Position numbers and translations under genes: made by a program. Positions 43,810-54,121 of a DNA stretch of 64,000 bases are shown here, in pieces (position 1 is the stretch's first letter; every line of letters begins with the position of its first letter). Origin of the DNA: Deltaproteobacteria bacterium (GTDB lineage: Bacteria; Desulfobacterota; GWC2-55-46); NCBI GenBank assembly GCA_020846435.1, contig JADLDY010000018.1, positions 1 through 64,000 on the forward strand, written 5' to 3'. The notes below the pieces were generated by a model. The model saw only the letters and a program-made list of their open reading frames with translations, had not been told where the DNA came from and made no database searches.

Positions 43810-45072
43810 ATGGAAAAAGTACTCCTTAAAAACCTGGGTAAACCCGGCTCCCACACACTGGCGAACTACGTCGCGAGCGGCGGGTACAAGGCCTTCTCAA
43901 CGGCCCTCAAGATGAAGCCCGACAACATCATCCAGATGGTCAAGGACTCGGGGCTCAGGGGCAGAGGCGGCGCTGGCTTTTCAACCGGCCTCAAGTGGAG
44001 CTTCATACCCAAGGACCCGACTCTCCAGAAGTACCTGTGCTGCAACGCCGACGAGGGCGAGCCGGGCACTTTCAAGGACAGGGGCATAATAGACCACGAC
44101 CCGCACCTCCTCATAGAGGGCATGGCGATATCGTGCTACGCCATAGGCGCGAGCAAATCATACATATACATAAGGGGCGAGTTCGTCTTCGGCGCCGAAA
44201 GGCTCCAGGAGGCGATCGACGAGGCTTACGCCAACGGCTACCTCGGCAAGAACATCCAGGGCAGCGGCTTTGACCTCGACATGTACGTGCACAGGGGATT
44301 CGGCGCGTATATATGCGGAGAGGAGACCGCGCTCCTCGAATCAATAGAGGGATACAGGGCGCAGCCCAGGAAAAAGCCTCCTTTCCCGGCCCTCGCCGGA
44401 CTCTACGGCAAGCCAACCGTCATAAACAACGTCGAGACGCTCTCGTGCATCCCGGCCATCGTCGAGAAGGGCCCTGAGTGGTTCTCCAAGATGGGGCCTG
44501 TCAAGAGCCCCGGCCCGAAGATCTACTGCGTGAGCGGGCACGTTAAAAAGCCCGGCCTCTACGAGCTCCCGATGGGAACGACGGCCAGGGATATAATCTA
44601 CAACCACTGCGGCGGCATGTTGAGGGACGGCAAGCCTTTGAAGGCCTTCATACCGGGAGGCGTCAGCGCGCCTCTGCTTATGCCCGCTGATTTGGACACG
44701 CCCCTTGACTTCGATTCACTGGCGGCAAAGGGTACGATGCTCGGCTCAGGCGCGGTGATCGTGATGGACACCTCGACCTGCATGGTCAAGACCGCGTACA
44801 TAATAAACAGGTTCTTCAGCCACGAGTCCTGCGGCAAGTGCACCCCGTGTCGCGACGGCACGCCATGGCTCACCAGGATTTTGAAGAGGATAGAGCACGG
44901 CGAGGGCCGACCGGGAGATCTGGAACTGCTTGACGGCGTTTGCGACAACATATTCGGCCGCACATTCTGTCCGCTTGGAGATGGCGCGGTGATGGCTTTA
45001 AGGGGCGCCCTGAAGAACTTCAGGGAAGAGTTCCAGTACCATATAGACCACAAGAGGTGCATGGTCTCCTAA
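43810..45072 (+). CDS. nuoF: NADH-quinone oxidoreductase subunit F
   Basis: The 420-residue protein binds NADH and FMN. The GRGGAGFSTGLKW glycine-rich block, the CNADEGEPGTFKDR segment, and the N3 cluster cysteines in SCGKCTPCRDG plus a later Cys are present. Length is normal. Confidence 0.97.
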   Translation: MEKVLLKNLGKPGSHTLANYVASGGYKAFSTALKMKPDNIIQMVKDSGLRGRGGAGFSTGLKWSFIPKDPTLQKYLCCNADEGEPGTFKDRGIIDHDPHLLIEGMAISCYAIGASKSYIYIRGEFVFGAERLQEAIDEAYANGYLGKNIQGSGFDLDMYVHRGFGAYICGEETALLESIEGYRAQPRKKPPFPALAGLYGKPTVINNVETLSCIPAIVEKGPEWFSKMGPVKSPGPKIYCVSGHVKKPGLYELPMGTTARDIIYNHCGGMLRDGKPLKAFIPGGVSAPLLMPADLDTPLDFDSLAAKGTMLGSGAVIVMDTSTCMVKTAYIINRFFSHESCGKCTPCRDGTPWLTRILKRIEHGEGRPGDLELLDGVCDNIFGRTFCPLGDGAVMALRGALKNFREEFQYHIDHKRCMVS

Positions 45073-45105
45073 AATGGAGCCCATGCGAGGGACCGATACG
45101 CCGCG

Positions 45106-47604
45106 ATGGTAACTGTAAAGATAAACGGCAAAGAGATAACGGTAGAGGATAACACCCTCATACTGGACGCTGCGCGGGACGCGGGCTACGAGATACCGAC
45201 CTTCTGCTACCAGGCCGACCTCATGGGCATAGGCTCATGCAGGATGTGCCTGGTGGAGATAGAGGGCCAGAAAAAGCTCCAGCCCTCGTGCGTGACGCCC
45301 GTGCTCCACGGCATGTCGATAAACACCGACTCTGGTACGGTCCAGACGGCGAGGGCCGGAGTCCTCGAGTTCCTGCTGGCCAATCATGCCATGGACTGCC
45401 CTGTGTGTGACAAGGGCGGCGAGTGTGAGCTGCAGGACATGGTCCACAAGCACGGCCCCCACAAGGGACGCCACGCTGAGCCGAAGTTCAAGTTCCACGA
45501 CAAGGACTACGTATTAAGCCCGGTCATAATAAAGAACTCCAACAGGTGCGTCCAGTGCATGAAGTGCGTCAGGGTCTGCCGCGAGGTAGTCGGCCAGAAC
45601 GTGCTCGGCGCGCTCGGCAGGGGCGACCATCAGGAGCCGACGAGCTTCTTCAGGGCTTTCATGAACTGCGAGATGGACGGCAACTGCATAGAGGTCTGTC
45701 CGGTCGGCTGCTTCATGAGGCTCCCGTACAGGTACAAGTCAAGGCCCTGGGACCTTAAGAGCTCAGATACCATCTGCCCCTACTGCGCCACAGGCTGCAG
45801 GATGGTCATAGAGGAGAGGGCCGGCACATTGATGAGAGCCAAAGCCCAGTTAGGCGTCGGTCTCAACAGCGAGACGCTGTGCGCCCGCGGAAGGTTCGGC
45901 CAGGACTTCGTCAACAACCCTGAGAGGATAAACCAGCCGCTCGTGAGGCGCTACGGAAAGCTCGAGCCGGTTACATGGGAAGAGGCAATCTCCCACATAA
46001 AGGAAAACCTTACTGCCCTCGATGGCGATAAGATAGGCGGGATCGCCAGCCCCAGGCTCACCAACGAGGAGTTATACCTCTTCCAGAAGCTCATGAGGGA
46101 AGTCCTCGGCAGCCCCAACATCGATTCGAGCTCAAGGTTTTCGCCTGACGCCGTTGAAGGGTTTGTCGCGGCAACCGGCATGGGCGAGGGCGGGGTCTCG
46201 GTCTACGACTGCATGGAAGCCGACACCGTTCTTATCATCGGCACGCACCTGTCGGACGAGAACCCGGTCATAGACTACATAGTCAGAAGGATCTCCGCCT
46301 CGAGGCGGATGAACGTGATAATCGCCTCTCCGAGGGCCATGAAGCTCGACAGCTCGGCCAATATAGTGCTCCGCCACAATGTCGCTTCCGAGAACGCAGT
46401 CCTTACTTCACTCGTCATAGGCCTCAACGAAGGCAAGCTCGCTGACACGCTCAAGGGAATGCACGAAGCCCAGCTGGACGCCAACCTCAAGGCATCAGGC
46501 GTCTCAGCTGACCTTATAAGCACAGTGGTGAACAGGCTTGCCGCTTCCTCGTCAATAGCGATAATCGCTGGCACTGATTTCCTGCGCTACCCTGAGGGCA
46601 TCTCCGGGCTCGGCCTCCTCAAGGACCTTCTGAAGTCCAGGGGCAAGAAAGTCACTGTCATGCCGGTACTCGACCGCGCGAACCAGAGGGGCGCGTGGGA
46701 GATGGGAGTCCACCCGGGGTTCGGCCCTGGATACTCCGAGACGCGCAAGGGTCTTGGCACAGAAGGCATGCTGGATGCCGCCATGAAGGGCGAGCTCGAA
46801 GCCCTGTATGTGGTGGGCTCGGACGTCGCCTCGATGTACCCGGGAGACGACTTCGCAAGGACCGCCCTTTCAAAGGTGGGCTTCCTCATAGTCCAGGACA
46901 TGTTCATGACCGAGACCGCGAGGCAGGCGCATGTGGTCCTCCCCGGCGCCGCTCACGCGGAAAAGGACGGCACGTACACGAACCAGGAGGGCAGGGCGCA
47001 GGTAATAAAGAAGCTCCTGACCGCTCCCGGCAGGGCCAAACAGGACATCAACATTATAAGGGCGATAGGCGAGAGCTTCGACCGCTCGTTCGGGCCCAAG
47101 CACTTCGCACTCGTCCTTGATGAGATAAGAAAAGAAGTGCCTTCTTACGCAGATGTGAGCCTCTCCTTCAACAACAAGAGGAACACCGACAACAAGCTCG
47201 ACAACAGGGGCGCTCTCGTGAAGGCGGCCGCAGCCCCGGCGGTAAAGGTGAAGAGCTTCAACCCCGCCAGCGTGGAGACGAGCGGCGCGAGGTTCATCCT
47301 CACGACCGGCAACCACCTCTTCCATTCAGGCAGGTCCTCGATGAAGTCGGAAACTCTTCTTGGGCTCCTGAAGGGCGCGGTGGTCGAGATAAGCGAGGAA
47401 GACGCGGCTTCTCTGGGCCTCAAGAGCGGAGAGAAGGTGCGGGTCAAGGGCGCGAACTTCGAAGCCCAGATGACGCTGCTCACGAAAAAAGGCACAAAGA
47501 GCGGGGTGGCTTTCATAGCCGAGAACTTCGATGATGCCCCGGTAAACAGGTACTTCAGGCGCGGCGGAGGGATCCCCCGCGTGGACATAATAAAGACCAT
47601 CTGA
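45106..47604 (+). CDS. nuoG: NADH-quinone oxidoreductase subunit G
   Basis: The 832-residue iron-sulfur subunit has an N-terminal [2Fe-2S] site (CRMC), HxxxCxxCxxxxxC region (MDCPVCDKGGEC), two [4Fe-4S] sites (CVQCMKCVRVC and CIEVCPVGC) and then a molybdopterin-oxidoreductase-type domain with CPYCATGC, suggesting an extra cluster. The C-terminal half is the inactive molybdoenzyme-like fold. Full length. Confidence 0.96.
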   Translation: MVTVKINGKEITVEDNTLILDAARDAGYEIPTFCYQADLMGIGSCRMCLVEIEGQKKLQPSCVTPVLHGMSINTDSGTVQTARAGVLEFLLANHAMDCPVCDKGGECELQDMVHKHGPHKGRHAEPKFKFHDKDYVLSPVIIKNSNRCVQCMKCVRVCREVVGQNVLGALGRGDHQEPTSFFRAFMNCEMDGNCIEVCPVGCFMRLPYRYKSRPWDLKSSDTICPYCATGCRMVIEERAGTLMRAKAQLGVGLNSETLCARGRFGQDFVNNPERINQPLVRRYGKLEPVTWEEAISHIKENLTALDGDKIGGIASPRLTNEELYLFQKLMREVLGSPNIDSSSRFSPDAVEGFVAATGMGEGGVSVYDCMEADTVLIIGTHLSDENPVIDYIVRRISASRRMNVIIASPRAMKLDSSANIVLRHNVASENAVLTSLVIGLNEGKLADTLKGMHEAQLDANLKASGVSADLISTVVNRLAASSSIAIIAGTDFLRYPEGISGLGLLKDLLKSRGKKVTVMPVLDRANQRGAWEMGVHPGFGPGYSETRKGLGTEGMLDAAMKGELEALYVVGSDVASMYPGDDFARTALSKVGFLIVQDMFMTETARQAHVVLPGAAHAEKDGTYTNQEGRAQVIKKLLTAPGRAKQDINIIRAIGESFDRSFGPKHFALVLDEIRKEVPSYADVSLSFNNKRNTDNKLDNRGALVKAAAAPAVKVKSFNPASVETSGARFILTTGNHLFHSGRSSMKSETLLGLLKGAVVEISEEDAASLGLKSGEKVRVKGANFEAQMTLLTKKGTKSGVAFIAENFDDAPVNRYFRRGGGIPRVDIIKTI

Positions 47605-47660
47605 CGAAAAGCGTTTTTTGCCGCTAACGAGGAGCCTGGACCAACCAGGGGAGGTAGGAG

Positions 47661-48131
47661 ATGGTAGACCCGAAACTGCTGAGAGAAGTACCCTTTTTCC
47701 ACGACCTTACTGACAGCGAAGTCGCGGTCATGTCCGGGGTCGTCAACAGGAAGGACTTCAAGCTCGGAGACACGATATTCAGGGAGTCCGAGGACGGGGC
47801 ATCTCTGTACATAATCAAAAAAGGCGAAGTAAAGGCCTGCAAGACCGCTCCTGACGGAGAGCTCTTCACCCTTACCATAATGAAGGACGGCGAGATCTTC
47901 GGCGAGATGAGCTTCCTGGACGGCAGGCCGCGCTCGGCGACAGTCGTGGCGGTCTCCGACCTGGAGACCTACATAATCGATAAGAAAGACTTCGAGACTC
48001 TCGTCGACGGCAACCCGAGGATCATCTACAAGCTCCTGCGCAACATAGTGTTCACCATACATTCGATAGTTCGCGGCATGAACGCGAGATACATGGAGAT
48101 GATCAACTACATGTGGGGCAGGAGAAGATAG
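47661..48131 (+). CDS. Cyclic nucleotide-binding-domain protein inside the nuo operon
   Basis: The 156-residue product is one cNMP-binding beta-barrel domain of the CRP type (GEIFGEMSFLDGRPRSATVVA is the phosphate-binding cassette). No helix-turn-helix follows; the tail is a single helical region. So it cannot bind DNA as CRP does. It sits between nuoG and nuoH on the same strand, 56 bases after nuoG and 95 before nuoH, and could bind cAMP or another ligand and act on complex I by contact (inference). GGAGGTAGGAG precedes the ATG. Confidence 0.85.
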   Translation: MVDPKLLREVPFFHDLTDSEVAVMSGVVNRKDFKLGDTIFRESEDGASLYIIKKGEVKACKTAPDGELFTLTIMKDGEIFGEMSFLDGRPRSATVVAVSDLETYIIDKKDFETLVDGNPRIIYKLLRNIVFTIHSIVRGMNARYMEMINYMWGRRR

Positions 48132-48226
48132 TCTCCCGCTGAAGATAAGCAAGTTTGCATTGCCGTACGCGAGGCTCGAAGAGCCGGGCGATCTGTGAGA
48201 CCTGATTAACCAGGGGCAAAGGAATT

Positions 48227-49255
48227 ATGCCGGACATAGCAACTCTTTTACAAGTGCTCCTCATAGTGGTGAAGGTCGGGGTCGTAACCATGATCCTGTT
48301 CGGCCTGCCGTTGCCCCTGACCTGGCTTGAGAGAAAGGTCGCCGGCCACATTCAGGTCAGGCTCGGCCCCTGGAGGGTCGGCCCGCACGGATTGCTGCAG
48401 CCTTTCGCCGACATGATAAAGCTCCTGTTCAAGGAGGACATCGTCCCGTACAAGGCGGACAAGCTCCTGTTCAACCTGGCCCCGCTCATCACCATGGTGC
48501 CTGCCTTCGCGGTCTTCGTCGCCATCCCGTTCGGCGACAGCGTCATGATACCCTTCATCAACAAGGAAGTGACGCTCTACATCTCTGACATGAACGTGGG
48601 GATACTATATATCCTCGCGATAAGCGGACTCGGCGTATACGGCCTCATACTCGGCGGCTGGGCCTCGAACAGCAAGTACGCTCTTCTGGGCGGGCTTCGC
48701 TCCTCGGCGCAGATGATCAGCTACGAAGTCGCCATGACCTTCGCGGCGGTCGGAGTCGTCATGATGACCAACAGCCTCTCGCTCGTCGAGATGGTCAAGG
48801 CCCAGTCAGGAAGCTTTTTAAGCTGGAACATCTTCTATCTGCCGGTCGGCCCGGTCTGGTTCGTCATATTCCTCATCGCCGGGCTCGCCGAGATAAACAG
48901 GATACCGTTCGACCTCACGGAAGACGAGGGCACTCTGGCCGCGGGCTTCCATACGGAGTACAGCGGCATGAAGTTCGCCTTCTTCATGCTCGCGGAGTAC
49001 GTCGCCATGGTCACGATATCCATTCTCGCGGTCGTGATGTTCTTCGGAGGGTGGAACGCGCCACTGGAAGTGCCGGTGCCCATTCCGCCGATCTTCTGGC
49101 TGGTAGCGAAGGCCGCGGCGTTCATCTACTTCTTCATGTGGATAAGGTTCACGCTCCCGAGATACAGGTATGACCAGCTCATGACCATCGGCTGGAAGAT
49201 ATTGATACCGGTCGCGCTGGTAAATCTCCTTGTAACAGGGTTCATGAGAATATGA
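48227..49255 (+). CDS. nuoH: NADH-quinone oxidoreductase subunit H
   Basis: The 342-residue membrane subunit contacts quinone. LPLTWLERKVAGHIQVRLGPWRVGPHGLLQ-type start, the ADMIKLLFKED loop, and the EINRIPFDLTEDEGTLAAG motif are clear. It overlaps nuoI by four bases. Confidence 0.97.
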   Translation: MPDIATLLQVLLIVVKVGVVTMILFGLPLPLTWLERKVAGHIQVRLGPWRVGPHGLLQPFADMIKLLFKEDIVPYKADKLLFNLAPLITMVPAFAVFVAIPFGDSVMIPFINKEVTLYISDMNVGILYILAISGLGVYGLILGGWASNSKYALLGGLRSSAQMISYEVAMTFAAVGVVMMTNSLSLVEMVKAQSGSFLSWNIFYLPVGPVWFVIFLIAGLAEINRIPFDLTEDEGTLAAGFHTEYSGMKFAFFMLAEYVAMVTISILAVVMFFGGWNAPLEVPVPIPPIFWLVAKAAAFIYFFMWIRFTLPRYRYDQLMTIGWKILIPVALVNLLVTGFMRI

Positions 49256-49824
49256 GCAGAAAAGGCTTCGACCTATTCGATCTTATAAAGAAGGTCCTGT
49301 TCACGGACTTCGTGAAGGGTCTCACGGTTACTCTCGGTTATAACATATCCAAGAGCATAACCATGAGGTACCCGGACGAGGAGAAGTGGATCCCGTACAG
49401 GAGGTTTCGCGGCCTCCATACCCTGAACAGGGACGAAAACGGCCGGGAGCTGTGCGTAGCGTGCGAGCTGTGCTCCAAGGCGTGCCCCACGGGCTGCATA
49501 ACCGTCATACCGGAAGAGAACGACAGCGGCAGGGGAATCGCTGACAGGGTCGCCAAGGTCTGGACCGTGAACCTGGTGAGGTGCCTCTTCTGCGGCTACT
49601 GCGAGGACGCCTGCCCGACGAGGGCCTTGCGCCTCGGCAGGGAGTACGAGCTGGCCTGCGCGGATTACTCATGCACGCTGATGAGCAGAGACCAGCTTCT
49701 CGTGCCGCAGCCGGTGCCTGAATCAATACCCGGCGGATATGTCGTGAAATCAAAGCTCGAGAGGACGCCTCAGGGCATAAAAGTCACGGTGGACCTCAGC
49801 AAGTTCAAGAAAAGAAGCATCTGA
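49252..49824 (+). CDS. nuoI: NADH-quinone oxidoreductase subunit I
   Basis: The 190-residue ferredoxin-like subunit carries two [4Fe-4S] clusters: CVACELCSKACPTGC and CLFCGYCEDACP. It passes electrons towards NuoB. Standard length. Confidence 0.97.
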   Translation: MSRKGFDLFDLIKKVLFTDFVKGLTVTLGYNISKSITMRYPDEEKWIPYRRFRGLHTLNRDENGRELCVACELCSKACPTGCITVIPEENDSGRGIADRVAKVWTVNLVRCLFCGYCEDACPTRALRLGREYELACADYSCTLMSRDQLLVPQPVPESIPGGYVVKSKLERTPQGIKVTVDLSKFKKRSI

Positions 49825-49876
49825 AGGGTTAAACAATCCAGCAAGGAGAGTGCGGGTTTTTCTCCCCGCGCATGAG

Positions 49877-50401
49877 ATGGAGCAGATATTCTTCTACATA
49901 TTCGCCGTCATCGCCGTTGTCACGGCTATAGCGGTAGTGTCGGTAAGGAACCCGGTGCACAGCGCCCTGTACCTCATCGTCTGCTTCCTTCAGGTCGCGG
50001 CCATATTCATCCTCCTGAGGTCGCCGTTCCTGGCCGCGGTTCAGGTCTTCATCTACGTCGGCGCTGTCATGGTACTGTTCCTTTTCGCGGTCATGGTCCT
50101 GGACGTCGGCAAGGAGAGCTTCAGCGAACACATGCACAGCCAGGCAATACCCGCCGTGATAACCGTGGCAGGCCTCCTGGCCGTCGCTGTCTGGCTTATC
50201 AGCACCGGCTCTCTTACCGCCCCGTTAGGCCCCTATACCGAAGAGGCTCTCTCGAAGAACACAGAGGTCATCGGCAAGGCACTCTATACGCAGTACATAT
50301 TCCCCTTTGAAGTCGTCTCGCTCCTCCTTCTCATCGCCCTCATAGGCGCGGTGGTGCTCGTACTGAAGGACAAGGGCCGCGGCGCGGGCCGGAGGCCCTG
50401 A
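49877..50401 (+). CDS. nuoJ: NADH-quinone oxidoreductase subunit J
   Basis: The membrane subunit has about 174 residues from ATG 49877 (MEQIFFYIF). Its helix pattern and the GAVMVLFLFAVMVLD segment match NuoJ. The GTG at 49850 lies directly after AAGGAGA and is too close for normal use, while ATG 49877 has no good site; the start is uncertain by nine residues. Confidence 0.93.
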   Translation: MEQIFFYIFAVIAVVTAIAVVSVRNPVHSALYLIVCFLQVAAIFILLRSPFLAAVQVFIYVGAVMVLFLFAVMVLDVGKESFSEHMHSQAIPAVITVAGLLAVAVWLISTGSLTAPLGPYTEEALSKNTEVIGKALYTQYIFPFEVVSLLLLIALIGAVVLVLKDKGRGAGRRP

Positions 50402-50408
50402 GGAAACG

Positions 50409-50708
50409 ATGACCCTTAACCATTATCTGATACTGAGTTTCATACTCTTCTCCATAGGCGTGGCGGGTGTCCTCCTCAGGAGGAACATCATCATCGTGCT
50501 CATGAGCCTGGAGCTCATATTCAACTCCGTGAACATAAGCCTCGCGGCTTTCGCGTATTACCTGAAGTCCATTACCGGGACGGTCTTCGTGGTCTTTAAC
50601 ATAACGGTCGCCGCAGCCGAGGTCGCGATAGGACTTGCCATACTCGTTGCCGTTTACCGGACAAGAAAGACTGTCAACGTCGAAGAATTGAAGGACATGA
50701 GGTACTGA
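50409..50708 (+). CDS. nuoK: NADH-quinone oxidoreductase subunit K
   Basis: The 99-residue subunit has three helices. LLRRNIIIVLMSLELIFN carries the conserved membrane glutamate, and AAEVAIGLAILVA the second. Its stop overlaps the nuoL start by one base (TGATG). Confidence 0.97.
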   Translation: MTLNHYLILSFILFSIGVAGVLLRRNIIIVLMSLELIFNSVNISLAAFAYYLKSITGTVFVVFNITVAAAEVAIGLAILVAVYRTRKTVNVEELKDMRY

Positions 50709-52594
50709 TGGACATCTGGGCGCTTCTCATAGTCCCCCTCGCGGCGGCTCTGATAATAACCTTCATAACCCGCAAGCGCGCGGAGTTGAGCTCGTATGTG
50801 TCGGTCGGCGCTGTCGTCATCTGCTTCCTTATCGTGCTCCCGTACTTCGTGAGGATGCTCGGGAACCCGCACTTCGAGCATATAGAGCAGTCCTTCCTCT
50901 GGCTCGACATTCCCGGGCTGATGGTCGAGATGGGCACCATTATCGACCCGCTCTCCCTAATAATGCTCTTCATAGTCACTTTCGTGGGCTCGCTCATCCA
51001 CATATACTCGCGCAATTACATGCACGGCGAGAAGGGCTACGCGAGGTTCTTCGCTTCTCTCTCGCTCTTCATCTTCTCGATGCTCGGCATCGTGCTCGCG
51101 AACAACTTCATAATGATCTTCGTCTTCTGGGAGCTCGTGGGACTCGCTTCCTACCTCCTCATAGGCTTCTACTTTGAGAAGCCCTCCGCGGCTGACGCGG
51201 CGAAAAAGGCGTTTCTCGTAAACAGGATAGGCGACTTCGGCTTCATACTCGGTATCTTTGTCCTGTATTACGCGACAGGCACATTCAACTTCATCGAGAT
51301 GGCCCACATAATACAGGCGGGCAATGTGTCTTCCGGCACTCTTGGTCTGGCCGCCCTCCTCATCTTCTGCGGAGCGATGGGAAAATCAGCTCAGTTCCCG
51401 CTCCACGTATGGCTGCCTGACGCGATGGAAGGCCCGACGCCGGTTTCCGCCCTCATCCACGCGGCGACGATGGTCGCGGCCGGCGTTTACATGCTCGCGA
51501 GGACAGGCTTCCTGTACGCGGCCGCTCCTCAAGAGGCCATGATGGTCATAGCGTACATAGGCGGCATCACCGCCTTCATGGCCGCCCTCCTTGCCCTCGG
51601 ACAGAGCGACATAAAGAGGATAATCGCCTACTCGACCCTGAGCTCTCTTGGCTACATGGTCATGAGCGTCGGAGTCGGCGGCACAGGCGCCGGCATGTTC
51701 TACCTCATGACGCACGCGTTCTTCAAGGCCCTCCTCTTCCTCGGCGCTGGCTCGGTAATACACGCCTGCCACACCAACGACATCTGGGAGATGGGCAAGC
51801 TCTACCCGAAGATGAAAGTGACGGCGGTGACATTCATACTCGGCGCGCTGGCGATGATGGGCATATTCCCGTTCAGCGGTTTCTGGTCGAAGGACGAGAT
51901 ACTCACTTCGGTCTTCTCCTCAGGCAACTATCTGCTTTTCGGCGTCGGAGTGCTTACGGCCGGGATAACGGCCCTGTTCATGACCAAGGTGGTAGCCGTC
52001 ACCTTCTTCGGCGAGAAAAGGTATCATTCGCACCCGCATGAGTCTCCCGTCGGGATGACCATCCCGCTCGTGGTACTCGCGATATTCGCGGTAATTGCGG
52101 GTTTCGCAGGGCTTCCCGGGCTTGACCCCAACTTCGGCACCTTTGTAAGCGCGGTAGCCGGTTCAGCCGCGGCTCATGCTGGCGAACACGGCGCGCACGC
52201 CGAGCACCACTTCAATTACTTTGTCGCGATAACCTCCACGATAGCGGTCTTCATCGGCATAATCATCGGCTGGCTCATATACTCGAAGAAGTCCATCGAC
52301 AACAACGCGATTGCCGAAAAGTTCAGCGGTTTTTACAAGGCCCTGCAGAACAGGCTCTACATAGACCACTTCTATGACAGGGTCATTGTGGCCGGCATCT
52401 ACAACAACATAGCCAGGCTCTTCAACTTCATCGAAGTGTACATCATCATCCACTTCGTACTGAACGGCATTGCCTATGTGACGAGGCAGATCGGCAAGGC
52501 CTTAAGGCTCACGATCTCCGGTCAGCTCCAGCACTATGCTTTCGCCATGGTCGGCGGCGTGCTCGTCCTGATGATCATTTTCGTACTCCTGTAG
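50708..52594 (+). CDS. nuoL: NADH-quinone oxidoreductase subunit L
   Basis: The 628-residue antiporter-like proton-pumping subunit has WELVGLASYLLIGF, the GKSAQFPLHVWLPDAMEGPTP loop and the VSALIHAATMV histidine. A His-rich C-terminal loop near HAGEHGAHAEHH precedes the long lateral helix. Confidence 0.96.
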   Translation: MDIWALLIVPLAAALIITFITRKRAELSSYVSVGAVVICFLIVLPYFVRMLGNPHFEHIEQSFLWLDIPGLMVEMGTIIDPLSLIMLFIVTFVGSLIHIYSRNYMHGEKGYARFFASLSLFIFSMLGIVLANNFIMIFVFWELVGLASYLLIGFYFEKPSAADAAKKAFLVNRIGDFGFILGIFVLYYATGTFNFIEMAHIIQAGNVSSGTLGLAALLIFCGAMGKSAQFPLHVWLPDAMEGPTPVSALIHAATMVAAGVYMLARTGFLYAAAPQEAMMVIAYIGGITAFMAALLALGQSDIKRIIAYSTLSSLGYMVMSVGVGGTGAGMFYLMTHAFFKALLFLGAGSVIHACHTNDIWEMGKLYPKMKVTAVTFILGALAMMGIFPFSGFWSKDEILTSVFSSGNYLLFGVGVLTAGITALFMTKVVAVTFFGEKRYHSHPHESPVGMTIPLVVLAIFAVIAGFAGLPGLDPNFGTFVSAVAGSAAAHAGEHGAHAEHHFNYFVAITSTIAVFIGIIIGWLIYSKKSIDNNAIAEKFSGFYKALQNRLYIDHFYDRVIVAGIYNNIARLFNFIEVYIIIHFVLNGIAYVTRQIGKALRLTISGQLQHYAFAMVGGVLVLMIIFVLL

Positions 52595-52606
52595 ACGAGG
52601 TAGAAG

Positions 52607-54100
52607 GTGGAAGGTTTCCCGATATTATCAGTCATAATGCTCTCGCCGCTCGCGGCGGTCCTGCTCCTCCTCTTTATTGATGACGCGAGGGTGGCCGTCG
52701 TAAGAGGGATAGCGATTGCGTCCACGTCCATAAGCCTCGGCCTCTCGATCTACCTCCTTTGCATCTACGACAAGGCGAAGGGCGGGTTCCAGTTCATCGA
52801 GAAGATAGAGTGGGTGCGCTCCCTCGGGATCTCCTACCATCTCGGGGTAGACGGCATAAGCGTCGCCATGGTGCTCCTTACGTCGCTCGTCATATTCACC
52901 GGCGTGTTCGTCTCCTGGGTCGGCATAAAGCACAGGATAAGGGAGCATTACATGTTCCTTCTGCTGCTCGTTTCCGGCGTCTACGGCGTGTTCATGTCCC
53001 TTGACCTCGTCTTCTTCTTCCTGTTCTACGAGCTCGCCGTCATCCCGATGTACCCTCTCATAGGCATATGGGGCAGCGCGAACAGGGAATACGCCACTAT
53101 GAAGCTTACGCTCTACCTGAGCCTCGGCGCCATGGTAGCACTCCTGGGCCTTCTTTCCCTGTACTTCACGGCAGGCGCGAAGACCGGCGTATACACCTTT
53201 GACATGCTCCAGATTGCCAGCCTCTCGTATGAGACCGGTTACCAGATAAAAGTCTTTCTGCCGCTCCTGTTCGGCTTCGGCGTCCTTGTGCCTCTGGCCC
53301 CGTTCCACTCATGGTCGCCGACAGGACACGCGGCAGCGCCTTCGGCCGTCTCCATGCTCCACGCCGGAGTCCTCATGAAGCTGGGCGCGTACGGTATAAT
53401 CCGCGCCATGTGGATCCTCCCCGAGGGCGCGCAGTACTGGATGCCCTGGGTCGCGGGACTGAGCCTCATAAACATCTTCTACGGCGGCATGGTCGCCATG
53501 AGCAGGCGAGACATGAAGTTCATGATCGGCTACTCTTCGTCGAGCCACATGGGCTATGTCCTTCTCGGCCTCGCGACAGTAAATTACATCGGCGTCAACG
53601 GCGCGGTGCTCCTCATGTTCGCCCACGGCGTGATGACGGCCCTGGCCTTCTCTCTCATCGGCTTTGTCTATGACCAGGCCCACACGAGGATGATCTACGA
53701 CTTCTCGGGACTGGCAAAGAAGGTCCCGTTCGTCGCGGTGGCCTTTGCCATAATGGGCTTCGCTTCAAGCGGACTTCCCGGTCTCGCCAACTTCGTCGCC
53801 GAGCTCATGGTCTTCATCGGCGCGTTCAAGGAGTACCCGATCCACGCCATAGTGGCGGTATTCGGCATTATCATTACTGCCACCTACATGCTCAGGTGTC
53901 TGCGCGACGTGTTTTTCAGGGAGCCCATGGAAAAGTGGGACGATTTGCGCGACGCCAGGACTTTCGTAGAGAGGCTGCCCTTTGTGATACTTATCGCGGT
54001 GCTCCTCGTCGTCGGCTTTTACCCGACGGTCATTGTCGACGTTATAAACTCGGGCGTTGTGCCGCTTGTGGACAAGCTCAACGCGGCCAAAATAGGCTGA
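52607..54100 (+). CDS. nuoM: NADH-quinone oxidoreductase subunit M
   Basis: The 497-residue antiporter-like subunit has FYELAVIPMYPLIGIWG and HSWSPTGHAAAPSAVSMLHAG-type motifs. GTG start with GAGGTAGAAG before it. Confidence 0.96.
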   Translation: MEGFPILSVIMLSPLAAVLLLLFIDDARVAVVRGIAIASTSISLGLSIYLLCIYDKAKGGFQFIEKIEWVRSLGISYHLGVDGISVAMVLLTSLVIFTGVFVSWVGIKHRIREHYMFLLLLVSGVYGVFMSLDLVFFFLFYELAVIPMYPLIGIWGSANREYATMKLTLYLSLGAMVALLGLLSLYFTAGAKTGVYTFDMLQIASLSYETGYQIKVFLPLLFGFGVLVPLAPFHSWSPTGHAAAPSAVSMLHAGVLMKLGAYGIIRAMWILPEGAQYWMPWVAGLSLINIFYGGMVAMSRRDMKFMIGYSSSSHMGYVLLGLATVNYIGVNGAVLLMFAHGVMTALAFSLIGFVYDQAHTRMIYDFSGLAKKVPFVAVAFAIMGFASSGLPGLANFVAELMVFIGAFKEYPIHAIVAVFGIIITATYMLRCLRDVFFREPMEKWDDLRDARTFVERLPFVILIAVLLVVGFYPTVIVDVINSGVVPLVDKLNAAKIG

Positions 54101-54121
54101 AGATGGAGATGGTGATTTAGG

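Noticed and set aside
45546-47325. Basic, arginine-rich frames in both strands within nuoG
   Set aside because: GC-rich shadow frames; the nuoG frame has all the expected cysteine motifs without interruption.
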